Shown here: positions 17,596 through 25,078 of the stretch, piece by piece
How the letters are laid out: each line of letters opens with the position of its first letter
Position numbering within the stretch: the stretch's first letter is position 1
Assembly: GCA_030149525.1 (NCBI GenBank)
Contig: JASBRJ010000350.1
Span: 1-51,106, forward strand
DNA: 51,106 nucleotides
DNA from: a bacterium
GTDB lineage: Bacteria > Vulcanimicrobiota > Xenobia > Xenobiales > JADMJV01
Reading direction: 5' to 3'
The notes under the pieces: generated by a model
What the model saw: the letters and a program-made list of their open reading frames with translations, nothing else
The model's database searches: none
What the model was told of the DNA's origin: nothing
Made by a program: the position numbers and the translations under genes

Positions 17596-18722
17596 AGTAC
17601 CAGATCAGTCGACATATTGAAGCTCAATTCGACGAGGTGGATCGGGACAAAGTGCTTTTCGAGAATCTTTATCACGGCACCCGGCTGCTGGGTGGCGATG
17701 AGATTTGGGATGTCCTGTCTCACTACGAAAGCCCGAGCGAGCCCCTGGACGGACCGCTCCACAAACGAGTTGTTCAAGCAAAGCTTGTTGAACCGGTGGA
17801 GAAGATTGCCGTGTCTACGGAGTTGAAGGAAAGCTTCGCTGAAGTCTCGGCGAAAGTCCTGAATTATCGAAAAGTAGAGCCATCTCCAGACCTCGAGGAA
17901 AGGCTCACTCAGCTTCGAGAAACCTGTCGGCCGCTCAGTTCTCAACAACCCATAGACTACTTCATCTGGCATGATCCTTCTCTTGTTTTCAACGTTATGT
18001 TGGAGCATTTTCGAGTCTATCTCCAATCAGAGTTTTCCTCAGCGCAGACCAGTTCGGTTAAAGTGGACTTCCTGCGCCGCAGCCTCGGTCGCCCGCCCCG
18101 GCAGAACTCTTTGGAGCAACAGGTATGCACCCTGGACACGACCTGGCGTCGGGCCGAGCGAATCACAGACGGGCTCTCTCCCGAGGCACGAATCCTGGTA
18201 GTGGGCGACGACGATCTGGTGAGTGTGGCCCTCTCCTGTTTCCCTACCGATACGATCAACGTCTTGGAGTTGGATACTCTTCTGGTACGTCTTCTGAAAA
18301 AGCAAGGAGGCGGTCGGCTCAAGGTGCGCCGCCATGATCTGGCTAACGGTCTCCCCGACGGCTTCGCGGGGCAGTTTGATGTGGTGATATCCGACCCCAT
18401 GTACAGTACCCAGGGCATGTCGATGTTTCTGGCCGCTTGCAGCGAGGCTTTACGCCCAGGGCCTGATAGCCGGCTGTATCTCACAACCTATCCCCCTCTG
18501 CTGGAGAATCCCGGAGGATTTCCGGGCATGCTTGCCTCTTTCGAGCTAAGGGTGCTGAACACTCAAGAGAATTTTAGCCGTTATCCCTTTCCCCAGGATA
18601 TGAGGCAGGGGGCCCTGGAAGGGCTTCAGGCTCTAGGCTATCATCCCCAACTCAGCCAGATTTTGCTTCAGGTCCCTTACCTGTACGCCCATCTCTTCGA
18701 GTGTCGGTTGGAGGCAAAATGA
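17592..18722 (+). CDS. BpsA-like (DUF43) branched-chain polyamine synthase homologue (first copy)
   Basis: A 376-residue protein whose C-terminal half is a Rossmann methyltransferase-fold domain matching N4-bis(aminopropyl)spermidine synthase (BpsA). It has VCTLDTTWRRAERI, then VVGDDDLVSVAL (residues 205-209), VLELD, HDLANGLP, and FDVVISDPMYSTQGMSMFL (Asp near 268). BpsA transfers aminopropyl groups from decarboxylated S-adenosylmethionine to spermidine. The DP[PF] motif reads DPM here, which may alter activity. Residues 1-110 are not the usual BpsA N-terminus; GTRLLGGDEIWDVLSHY resembles the small winged-helix heads seen on peptide-modifying enzymes. GTG start overlapping the previous stop, and its own stop overlaps the next ATG (ATGA). 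Confidence 0.75.
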   Translation: MKYQISRHIEAQFDEVDRDKVLFENLYHGTRLLGGDEIWDVLSHYESPSEPLDGPLHKRVVQAKLVEPVEKIAVSTELKESFAEVSAKVLNYRKVEPSPDLEERLTQLRETCRPLSSQQPIDYFIWHDPSLVFNVMLEHFRVYLQSEFSSAQTSSVKVDFLRRSLGRPPRQNSLEQQVCTLDTTWRRAERITDGLSPEARILVVGDDDLVSVALSCFPTDTINVLELDTLLVRLLKKQGGGRLKVRRHDLANGLPDGFAGQFDVVISDPMYSTQGMSMFLAACSEALRPGPDSRLYLTTYPPLLENPGGFPGMLASFELRVLNTQENFSRYPFPQDMRQGALEGLQALGYHPQLSQILLQVPYLYAHLFECRLEAK

Positions 18723-19288
18723 GTGAGATAACCGTTCGAGAGGCGACCGAGTCCGATCTGGATTGGCTACGAAAGCGGATCGTGGCTTCCAGCGTCTTTT
18801 CCATTCCTCATTGTCGCGATGTTTCCAACGAGGATGTCCAGTCGGCGGCGGAGGAAGACTTCGACCGTCTGCTCCGAGAGGAAGATCATGTGGCCATGCT
18901 CATAGCTGTGAACGAAGAGGAGGAACGGATGGGCTTTCTTCTTCTCAATCTCGACCACACAAGTGATGCCACCGGAGAGCGTCAGAGTCTCATTGAGGAT
19001 TTGGATGTCGACCCGCAATATTGGGGGACCCCGGCGGTGAATCGCCTGGTCAAGCGTGCCGCCCAGGTGACCGCCGAGAACGGCCTCAAATACATGGTGG
19101 GTCGCGTTTCCGAGGGCAATCGCAGAACGCTTTTGAAATCCATGAGACTTGGCTTCACGGTGGAACGTTACCATATGGTTCTGGGCTGTTCTCCGGAAGG
19201 GCGGGTTCCATTACCGAGTCGGCCGGAGGCGGAAAGAGCTCACGAAATGAGCCGCAAGAAACGCCGCAAGCGAAGAGGTTCGTCGTGA
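18719..19288 (+). CDS. GNAT-family N-acetyltransferase (second copy)
   Basis: A 189-residue paralogue of the first GNAT in this operon with the same landmarks: EITVREATESDLDWLRKRI at the start, IEDLDVDPQYWGTPAVNRLV (acetyl-CoA site), VGRVSEGNRRTLLKSMRLGF, the shared LPSRPEAERAHEMSR segment and a basic tail (KKRRKRR). The ATG at 18719 overlaps the stop of the first BpsA-like gene, and its own TGA overlaps the GTG start of the UPF0489 gene. The paired duplication GNAT-BpsA / GNAT-(UPF0489)-BpsA suggests two sequential modification steps. The actual acceptor is unknown. Confidence 0.85.
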   Translation: MSEITVREATESDLDWLRKRIVASSVFSIPHCRDVSNEDVQSAAEEDFDRLLREEDHVAMLIAVNEEEERMGFLLLNLDHTSDATGERQSLIEDLDVDPQYWGTPAVNRLVKRAAQVTAENGLKYMVGRVSEGNRRTLLKSMRLGFTVERYHMVLGCSPEGRVPLPSRPEAERAHEMSRKKRRKRRGSS

Positions 19289-20790
19289 CGATCCCGTGCC
19301 AGGTCATGGAAGATCACAGCGGCGCCTACGTTTTGTGGAAAGAAAACGATCTTCGAAACGGAATCTGCATTCATGTGGATGCTCACCTGGACGTTATGGA
19401 CCGCGGGTTCACTCCGGAAATGTTGGAGAAAATTGCCGCCGTCCGCTCAGCCGACGACCTCAGGGAGTGTCTGACCCCCACCTTTCTCCCTTGGGGAGGC
19501 GTTCATTGTGGGAATTACCTCTATCCTGCGCTGATTGAGGGAGTGGTCACTCATCTCATTTGGGTGATTCCCAAACCCATGATCCGTCCCGAAGAGTCTC
19601 TTTTGGAGTTTGCTCATAGAGAGCTCCCTAATTGGATGGAAATGACTCTGGAGGAGCACTACTCCCTGGCTCAATCAGGAGGGCGAGTGGAGGGGACGCT
19701 TGCAGGTCGACGCTTCACCCTTTGCACCTCCGACAATCTGCCGCCTATCGACGACCAACCGGTTTTCCTCGACATCGATGTGGACTACTTTCAGGCCAGT
19801 GACAATCGGATCTGGCAAACGCCCGGGGCTCTCTTTGAAGAGATGGCCTTGGAGAGATTTGACGCTCTGACTGTAGCCGTCTCGGTAGATGGTGGCTACA
19901 CCTGTCTTGAGCACCGCTATCTTGCTGAGGTGACGGAGCGTGTGTTTAGGGAAGGAGCCGACTCGAAGTGGGAGGCCATAACTCGAGAAGTTTTGGCAGC
20001 CGACGCCGAGAGAGACGACAATCCCGAGGCGTATGCGGACCTCCTCAAGACCGACACTCCGCCCTGGCTGCGGGCTGCTCTTACTCTCAAAGACGCATTG
20101 GCCCGGGGAAAGTCCATGCAAGAGGCGAGTGCCTTAGCGGCAAAGTTAGACGATCGTTACAAAGTTCAGACCCTTAACGAGGCTCTCTGCCTGCTTCGAA
20201 TTGGTGAAGTGGAACGGGCTGTTTCCATGACAGGTGATTCGGAGGAAAGCGCTTTTCTGCGAGCGGTCATGTCGTTTCAGGGTGGGCTCTTCCAAGAGTC
20301 GAAGAACACCTGGGATAGGTTTCTCTCCTCCACGGAGCTTTCACCCAAAGAGAGGGCCTTCGCTCTTTCCTTGAGAGGTCAGGCCTCCTTGCAACTGGAC
20401 AGGTTTGAAGAAGCGGTGGCGGATCTGTCTGAGGCCGTGAAGCTTGAGCCTGAGATGTATCAATACGCCCTCTACCTGGGCCTTGCTTTGCAATTGAATA
20501 ACGATCTGAAGAAGGCCGCTAAAGTGTGGCGTAAAGCTCTCAACCAGAACAACGAGCGTCTGGCCTCAGTTGGTCTCCACTTGGAGTTGTCGCGACTCTA
20601 TCGGTCGATGGGTAAGCAGGCATTGGCCGATGCGGAACTCAAGAGAGTGAAGCAAAAAGACAAAGCGGGAGATTATAAAATGGTGATTCAGCTGGAGCAC
20701 TTGCGTTCCAACAGGTCGGAGTCGAATGTACCCAAGCCCCAACTGACGGGGATCTGGGCTCTCCCTTTGAGCGGTGGAGGGTTTCTATAG
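19285..20790 (+). CDS. UPF0489-family (ureohydrolase/peptide-arginase-like) domain fused to TPRs
   Basis: A 501-residue protein starting at GTG 19285, which overlaps the preceding stop as GTGA. The N-terminal 200 residues carry the signature of UPF0489 (PF12640): IHVDAHLD (residues 29-36), GGVHCGNYLYPALIEGVV with Cys near 75, WVIPKP, and LDIDVDYF (163-169). The two Asp-rich motifs match the metal ligands of arginase-fold ureohydrolases. To my knowledge members of this family include enzymes that convert arginine to ornithine inside ribosomal peptides. Residues about 325-470 are TPR repeats (RGQASLQLDRFEEAVADL, AVKLEPEMYQYALYLGLAL), suited to binding a protein or peptide. The next gene begins immediately after its stop. 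Confidence 0.75.
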   Translation: MTIPCQVMEDHSGAYVLWKENDLRNGICIHVDAHLDVMDRGFTPEMLEKIAAVRSADDLRECLTPTFLPWGGVHCGNYLYPALIEGVVTHLIWVIPKPMIRPEESLLEFAHRELPNWMEMTLEEHYSLAQSGGRVEGTLAGRRFTLCTSDNLPPIDDQPVFLDIDVDYFQASDNRIWQTPGALFEEMALERFDALTVAVSVDGGYTCLEHRYLAEVTERVFREGADSKWEAITREVLAADAERDDNPEAYADLLKTDTPPWLRAALTLKDALARGKSMQEASALAAKLDDRYKVQTLNEALCLLRIGEVERAVSMTGDSEESAFLRAVMSFQGGLFQESKNTWDRFLSSTELSPKERAFALSLRGQASLQLDRFEEAVADLSEAVKLEPEMYQYALYLGLALQLNNDLKKAAKVWRKALNQNNERLASVGLHLELSRLYRSMGKQALADAELKRVKQKDKAGDYKMVIQLEHLRSNRSESNVPKPQLTGIWALPLSGGGFL

Positions 20791-21945
20791 ATGCATCAAA
20801 TCACTCGTCATCTCAGTGTCGATTTCGACGCCGGAAGCAGTGTTCTCGACATGGGGCGGGGCGCTCGGTATTTGCTGACGAATTCGCTATTCGGAAGTCG
20901 TTTGCTGTGCGGAGACGAAGACTGGGAAACCCTGGCAACCTACCGAGAGCCCAGGGAGCCCGGTTCGTCCTCTTTGGAGGAGAGAGCCATTCAGGCCCGT
21001 GTTCTTTGCCCGGTGGATTTCAGGCCCTCCACCTCACCGCTTTCGGAGCGTTTCAAAGAGGTTGCGGTAAAACTTCTCAAATACCGCCAGGTGGAGCCTG
21101 CAGAGAGTCTTGTGGAAGTGGCTGCTCAGGTGAAGGAGATCTGTGGCCCCTCTCGGGAGTATGAGGGAGACACTCATTACCTGTGGCAAGATCCCAGGCG
21201 TCTTTTTTATATCATGATGGATCACATGTCGGCTTATCTGGAACTTGAGTTGGGGACGCCTCAGACCGCGGATCTGGATTTTCGGTTCGCTCAACAGTCA
21301 CTAGGGCGACCGGAGCGAAACGGTGAATTCGCCCAGCAACTTTGCACATTGCATACGAGTCTCGATCGGGTTCGTCATATTCAAGAGCGCTTTCCCGCTC
21401 CAGCGAAATTTCTGACCCTGGGCGACGACGATCTCATGAGTCTTGCCTTGAGTCGGATTCCCGGATACGAAGTGGACGTGTTTGAGATCGATCGCAGTCT
21501 GGTTCGGTTTATTAAGAAGCGCAAGCCTGACACGGTGAGAGTTTTCAGTCGAGACCTCACCAACGGTCTCCCGGCGGAATTCCATCATCTCTACGACGCG
21601 GTACTAGCCGATCCGCCCTATGATGCGGCCGGCATGTCCTGGTTTGTTCGATGTTGTTCTCAAGGGCTTAAGCGGAACTCTTCGTCCCGACTCTACCTCT
21701 CCACCTATCCCGATCTCCTGGAAAGCTCGGAGCAGTTTTTCGAGGAGTTCGGAAAAAACGGCCTGGATCTCAAGCAGACGACGCGACATTTCAACCGCTA
21801 CCCGTTTCCTACGGAAACCCATGACATCACCAGTGTGGGGCTGAGAAATCTTGGCTACCACCCGGAACTGGTGAGTGTCATCATGAGCGTGCCTTATCTA
21901 TACGCCCATCTCTTTGAATGTGAATGGCTACCCGGCAGGCTCTGA
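20791..21945 (+). CDS. BpsA-like (DUF43) branched-chain polyamine synthase homologue (second copy)
   Basis: A 384-residue paralogue of the 17592-18722 gene with closer agreement to canonical BpsA: CTLHTSLDRVRHI, TLGDDDLMSLAL (residues 211-215), VFEIDRSLVRFI, RDLTNGLP, and VLADPPYDAAGMSWF (Asp near 274). DPPY, the usual active-site motif, is intact here but not in the first copy. The N-terminal head again reads FGSRLLCGDEDWETL. The ATG directly abuts the preceding stop, so this is the fifth coupled gene of the operon. The 3' end overlaps the convergent zinc-ribbon gene by 18 bases. Substrate unknown: spermidine, another polyamine, or an ornithine/amine-bearing peptide are the candidates. Confidence 0.8.
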   Translation: MHQITRHLSVDFDAGSSVLDMGRGARYLLTNSLFGSRLLCGDEDWETLATYREPREPGSSSLEERAIQARVLCPVDFRPSTSPLSERFKEVAVKLLKYRQVEPAESLVEVAAQVKEICGPSREYEGDTHYLWQDPRRLFYIMMDHMSAYLELELGTPQTADLDFRFAQQSLGRPERNGEFAQQLCTLHTSLDRVRHIQERFPAPAKFLTLGDDDLMSLALSRIPGYEVDVFEIDRSLVRFIKKRKPDTVRVFSRDLTNGLPAEFHHLYDAVLADPPYDAAGMSWFVRCCSQGLKRNSSSRLYLSTYPDLLESSEQFFEEFGKNGLDLKQTTRHFNRYPFPTETHDITSVGLRNLGYHPELVSVIMSVPYLYAHLFECEWLPGRL

Positions 21946-23598
21946 TTCTGGAGCGGTCCCCGAGGCCATCTGAGCGAGTCTTTCATTGGCTGCATCTCCG
22001 ATGATCTTCACGCGATGGACGGCGGAGGCTCCTTCCCAGACTCGCTTCATTCCTGATTTCAAGTGGCGAGATTCAGGCTCATGAACATATTTTGACATCT
22101 CTTCCAGTCCGGCTTGCCATTCATCGATCCCCTCTTCGAAGAACGCCATAACCTCAAGCACGGTGTTGCGCTCGTTTTCCATTTCGGGGGTCGGGGTTTC
22201 GGAGTAGGCGTGATTGGCCTCAGCTTGTTTCTTGGCCACTCCCAGAGACATCTGCTTCAGAAGCCCGTTGGCCCATTCAAGAACCTTGATGAACTCGTCG
22301 GGCGTGATTCGTCCGTTTTCAACATCCTCGCAGGCTTGGAAAATTCGTTCAAGATTGGTGGTCATCACCATCCTGGTCTCGTCTTCCAAGCCGCCGTGCT
22401 CGGAGATCTCGAAAGTGGAGTCGGGTGAGTCGTCGCTTGCGATATTGGGAAGGGCGTTTCCGCAAGACTCACAGACGTTGTTAGTCCGGGGGTTGCCCCG
22501 ACCGCAATTGACACATACGATTTTGCCCTCGCGGTTGGCGGCGTCGATGTAGATTTGGCCGGACTCTTTGAACGCTTTCACAAGTTCCGTCAGCTCTTCC
22601 ACGCACTCTTCGAAAAGTGAGGAGTCTAGACCGTCTTCGTAAATCTTCTTGAAGCTCTCCAGTAGCTCTTCGTGTTCATCCACGATGTCCATGGTGTTGG
22701 GGAGTTCGTTCTGAATGGAGGCCGACTCGATGGGCTTCTCCAGTTGCTCTTCGATCTTTTCCCAATTGGCAGCGACGAACTGTGTGTAGGCGTCGAGGGC
22801 TGCAGCGTAAGATTCTTTGGGGAGTTTCCCTTCGAGGGCTCTGCGAGCGGTGTTGATGAAGAGGTTGGCGGCAGGCATCACCGTCGGTCCCTCCATCATG
22901 GCGAGGCGAAATTCATGATCGCCGCTCTCCATATCGAAGAGCGCTTCTCCCAGCTTTTTTAGGAGGCCTTCGTGAGTCTGGTGGTCGGGATATTTTTCTT
23001 CAATCTGGCCAAGAACTTCTACAGCTTTTCTGGCGCCGCGCTCGGCTTCTTCGCCCCCCACTTCGTGAGAAACGTCTTGGGCTAGATTTCCTTGCAGTTG
23101 CCTTTTCATCATGCCGAGCACCTGGATCAACTCGTCTTCCACCTCTTCCGGGGTCTGCCGGTAGGTGGAGAGTAGGCGATCCAGAGCGTTGATCATGGGA
23201 AATCGAGAGGGTCCGTAGGCGGCAAAAACTTGTCCGTAGGTCATCTGAATCTCCACCAGGGCTCCGGTCACTTCGGCTAGGCGGGCGGCACCGGCCTCCA
23301 GGTGCTCGGTGTTTTCGCAGCCGTTTTCGTAAAAGGCGGCCAGTTCTACCAGACCTTCATGATAGAGCACCATGTGATCTAAGAGAGCTTCGTAGAGAGG
23401 GCCGTGCTCTTCCAGGAAGGCCTCTCCGCGTTCCTTGGCTCGGGCGGGGACCATTTCCAGTTCACTCTCGACGATAGCCATCTGGGCCGACAACGCCTGC
23501 TCCAATTTTTCTGTCACATCTTCTCCCTGGACGATGCGGTTGGCCAGGTCTATCAAGACATTGGTGGCCTCAGATGGTGTAGGTTGAGTTTTGAGCAT
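21928..23598 (-). CDS. Helical repeat protein with a central zinc ribbon
   Basis: A 556-residue, acidic, almost wholly helical protein without signal peptide. A four-cysteine zinc ribbon, CVNCGRGNPRTNNVCESCG, sits near residues 368-386. The helical parts before and after look like repeats of one domain (for example YEALLDHMVLYHEGLVELAAFYENG and FEECVEELTELVKAFKESGQIYIDAA). They resemble the small proteins at 30702-31070 and 31898-32263. ATG at 23598 with a clear GGAGG upstream. It lies downstream of the Cys-tail gene on the same strand and is convergent with the BpsA operon. No function assigned. Confidence 0.7.
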   Translation of the reverse strand: MLKTQPTPSEATNVLIDLANRIVQGEDVTEKLEQALSAQMAIVESELEMVPARAKERGEAFLEEHGPLYEALLDHMVLYHEGLVELAAFYENGCENTEHLEAGAARLAEVTGALVEIQMTYGQVFAAYGPSRFPMINALDRLLSTYRQTPEEVEDELIQVLGMMKRQLQGNLAQDVSHEVGGEEAERGARKAVEVLGQIEEKYPDHQTHEGLLKKLGEALFDMESGDHEFRLAMMEGPTVMPAANLFINTARRALEGKLPKESYAAALDAYTQFVAANWEKIEEQLEKPIESASIQNELPNTMDIVDEHEELLESFKKIYEDGLDSSLFEECVEELTELVKAFKESGQIYIDAANREGKIVCVNCGRGNPRTNNVCESCGNALPNIASDDSPDSTFEISEHGGLEDETRMVMTTNLERIFQACEDVENGRITPDEFIKVLEWANGLLKQMSLGVAKKQAEANHAYSETPTPEMENERNTVLEVMAFFEEGIDEWQAGLEEMSKYVHEPESRHLKSGMKRVWEGASAVHRVKIIGDAANERLAQMASGTAPESEPAG

Positions 23599-23628
23599 TG
23601 AAATCTTCCTCCGTGAAATAACAGAACA

Positions 23629-23649
23629 GGGCGCCCTTCAAGGACGCCC
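23629..23649 (-). terminator. Hairpin between the Cys-tail gene and the zinc-ribbon gene
   Basis: On the minus strand GGGCGTCC-TTGAA-GGGCGCCC forms an 8-bp stem (one G-U) followed by a U-rich but interrupted TGTTCTGTTATTT. Probably a weak terminator or processing hairpin that lets some transcript through. Confidence 0.5.
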
Positions 23650-23674
23650 CGCTTGCAGCCTCTATATTTATGAG

Positions 23675-24145
23675 TTAGAAGGCGCGATAACCGCAGCAGC
23701 AGCAGCACTGTTGCTGAGGTGCAAAGTTGTTGAACGGCATTCCGTAAGCGGGTTGAGGCCCATAAACGCCGGGAAACTGATTCTGGCCGTATTGACCGTA
23801 CTGTCCGTAGTTGTTACCGGCCAATCCGAAGTTCTGACCTGCCATGTCGACGGGTGCTCCGAAAATCTGATTGAAACCGTTACCCATGCTTCGGACTCCG
23901 GTTTGCTCGGCAATACTTCCTTGAGCGAATCCGCTGGTGAAGCTGGAGAAGGGGCTGTATTCGCCAAGTCCCAGCATAGCCATGGGGCTGAGGGCACCCA
24001 TAAGTCCGAGGCCTTTGGCCGAAATGTTACCAAGGGCTTTGAAGGCGCCGCCGACCAGGGGGAGGCGACCAAGCGCTCGGAAGACCGTCCCGTGGATACT
24101 TCCTGCAACTCTACCTATTCCTCTAAAAACTCTTCCTATTACCAC
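23675..24145 (-). CDS. Small Gly/aromatic-rich protein with a five-cysteine C-terminal tail
   Basis: A 156-residue protein. I choose the GTG at 24145 because AAGGAG lies 9-10 bases upstream; an ATG at 24193 is less well supported. The first 60 residues are hydrophobic/basic and amphipathic (VIGRVFRGIGRVAG, FRALGRLPLVGG). The rest is low complexity: NYGQYGQYGQ, then Pro/Tyr/Phe-rich, ending QQQCCCCCGYRAF. There is no conventional Sec signal. Possible readings are a membrane-associated small protein, a secreted structural protein cross-linked through cysteines, or a modified peptide precursor. None is proved. It is 1.7 kb from the aminopropyltransferase operon, on the other strand. Confidence 0.55.
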   Translation of the reverse strand: MVIGRVFRGIGRVAGSIHGTVFRALGRLPLVGGAFKALGNISAKGLGLMGALSPMAMLGLGEYSPFSSFTSGFAQGSIAEQTGVRSMGNGFNQIFGAPVDMAGQNFGLAGNNYGQYGQYGQNQFPGVYGPQPAYGMPFNNFAPQQQCCCCCGYRAF

Positions 24146-24288
24146 GAGATGATTCTCCTTCTGTATCTTTCTATCTCCTCTAGCATAACGCACAGATTCG
24201 AGTTGACAAGGGCATGAAACAAATAGAGCAAAATTTTAACATTTGCCCCGGTTTGTTAACTTGACTCATGCGAATTTTTTAAGGTTGG

Positions 24289-24407
24289 CCTTATCGCGAC
24301 AACGACGGGTTGGCGAGAGGCTGACTGGTGAAGCGCAACCGGGGAGGGCACCTGGGAGCTTGCCGGCGAGACAAGGTTCTGTAGGGGTGTAAACCCTCCA
24401 CTTTTTT
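24289..24407 (+). ncRNA. Candidate structured leader RNA (riboswitch-like) before the CBS/HD-GYP operon
   Basis: A closing helix can form between 24289-24297 (CCTT.TCGC) and 24366-24376 (GCGA...AAGG). It encloses two hairpins: GGTTG/CAACC (24308-24312 with 24336-24340) and GGCA/TGCC (24347-24350 with 24361-24364). A terminator-like hairpin GGGGT-GTAA-ACCCT follows (24384-24397), with six T at 24402-24407. This junction-plus-terminator order, ending about 90 bases before the ATG at 24497, is that of an attenuating riboswitch. It does not match any class I know well. The helices are short and untested. Confidence 0.35.
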
Positions 24408-24496
24408 GGGTCGTTTCAGGATCCGACGTGGGGACGAAAGTGGGATCCCTTATTGATCAATATTCTTTAGACTTGAAGTTGAAGGGTGGTAGTCTA

Positions 24497-25072
24497 ATGA
24501 AAGAGATGGATAAGTTTTTAGAAAAGTTGGAAGTCTCCCTGAGGCAAAGTGAGGAGGAGCTTCGAGAGAGTTTCCTGGAACTTGAGTCTCGCTTCTGCGA
24601 GATATCTGCCCTGTCAGCCGTTTCCCGTTCCAAGAAGGCTTCTACCGTCGGCCGGTTTTTGTCAGCGCCTATTAAGTCGGTTGAGGAGAACAGCCTGGTT
24701 CGCGAGGTCGCTCAGATCTTGTTTTCGGACCATCTCGTTCGAGGCTGCCCCGTAGTAGACGACCAGGGCCGCCTGGTGGGAGTCGTGTCGGCAAACGAGT
24801 TGGCAGAACTCAACACTCGAAACGATCTCCTAAATCGTCTCGAAGCCCTTAAGGTTCGAGAGATTATGACGAATTACACCGTGACAGTCGAGTCGACGGC
24901 TACCCTCACCGAGGTCGTTCATCTCATGTTGAGCTTTCGGCTTCAACGAATTGTGGTGGTGACCGGAGAGAAGCGCCCGCTCGGGGTTGTCACAACTCTT
25001 GATCTGGGGAAGGCTCTGAACTGCCGAAGCCGGATGGAAGTCGCTCTTCATAATTATCTAAAGGCATCGTAA
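24497..25072 (+). CDS. CBS-domain-pair protein
   Basis: A 191-residue cytoplasmic protein. An N-terminal coiled-coil of about 40 residues (KFLEKLEVSLRQSEEELRES) is followed by two CBS motifs: SVEENSLVREVAQIL ... GCPVVDDQGRLVGVVSANEL, and TVESTATLTEVVHLML ... RIVVVTGEKRPLGVVTTLDL. CBS pairs bind adenosyl ligands and control partner proteins. I start at ATG 24497; the frame is open from a GTG at 24428 but that has poor initiation context. It ends 6 bases before the REC-HD-GYP gene, so the two form an operon and may act together in signalling. A candidate regulatory RNA precedes it. Confidence 0.8.
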   Translation: MKEMDKFLEKLEVSLRQSEEELRESFLELESRFCEISALSAVSRSKKASTVGRFLSAPIKSVEENSLVREVAQILFSDHLVRGCPVVDDQGRLVGVVSANELAELNTRNDLLNRLEALKVREIMTNYTVTVESTATLTEVVHLMLSFRLQRIVVVTGEKRPLGVVTTLDLGKALNCRSRMEVALHNYLKAS

Positions 25073-25078
25073 TCGAAA

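Noticed and set aside
24289-24380. ZTP (pfl) riboswitch
   Set aside because: Only short fragments agree; the conserved GCCGCCTGGGC part and its spacing are not present.
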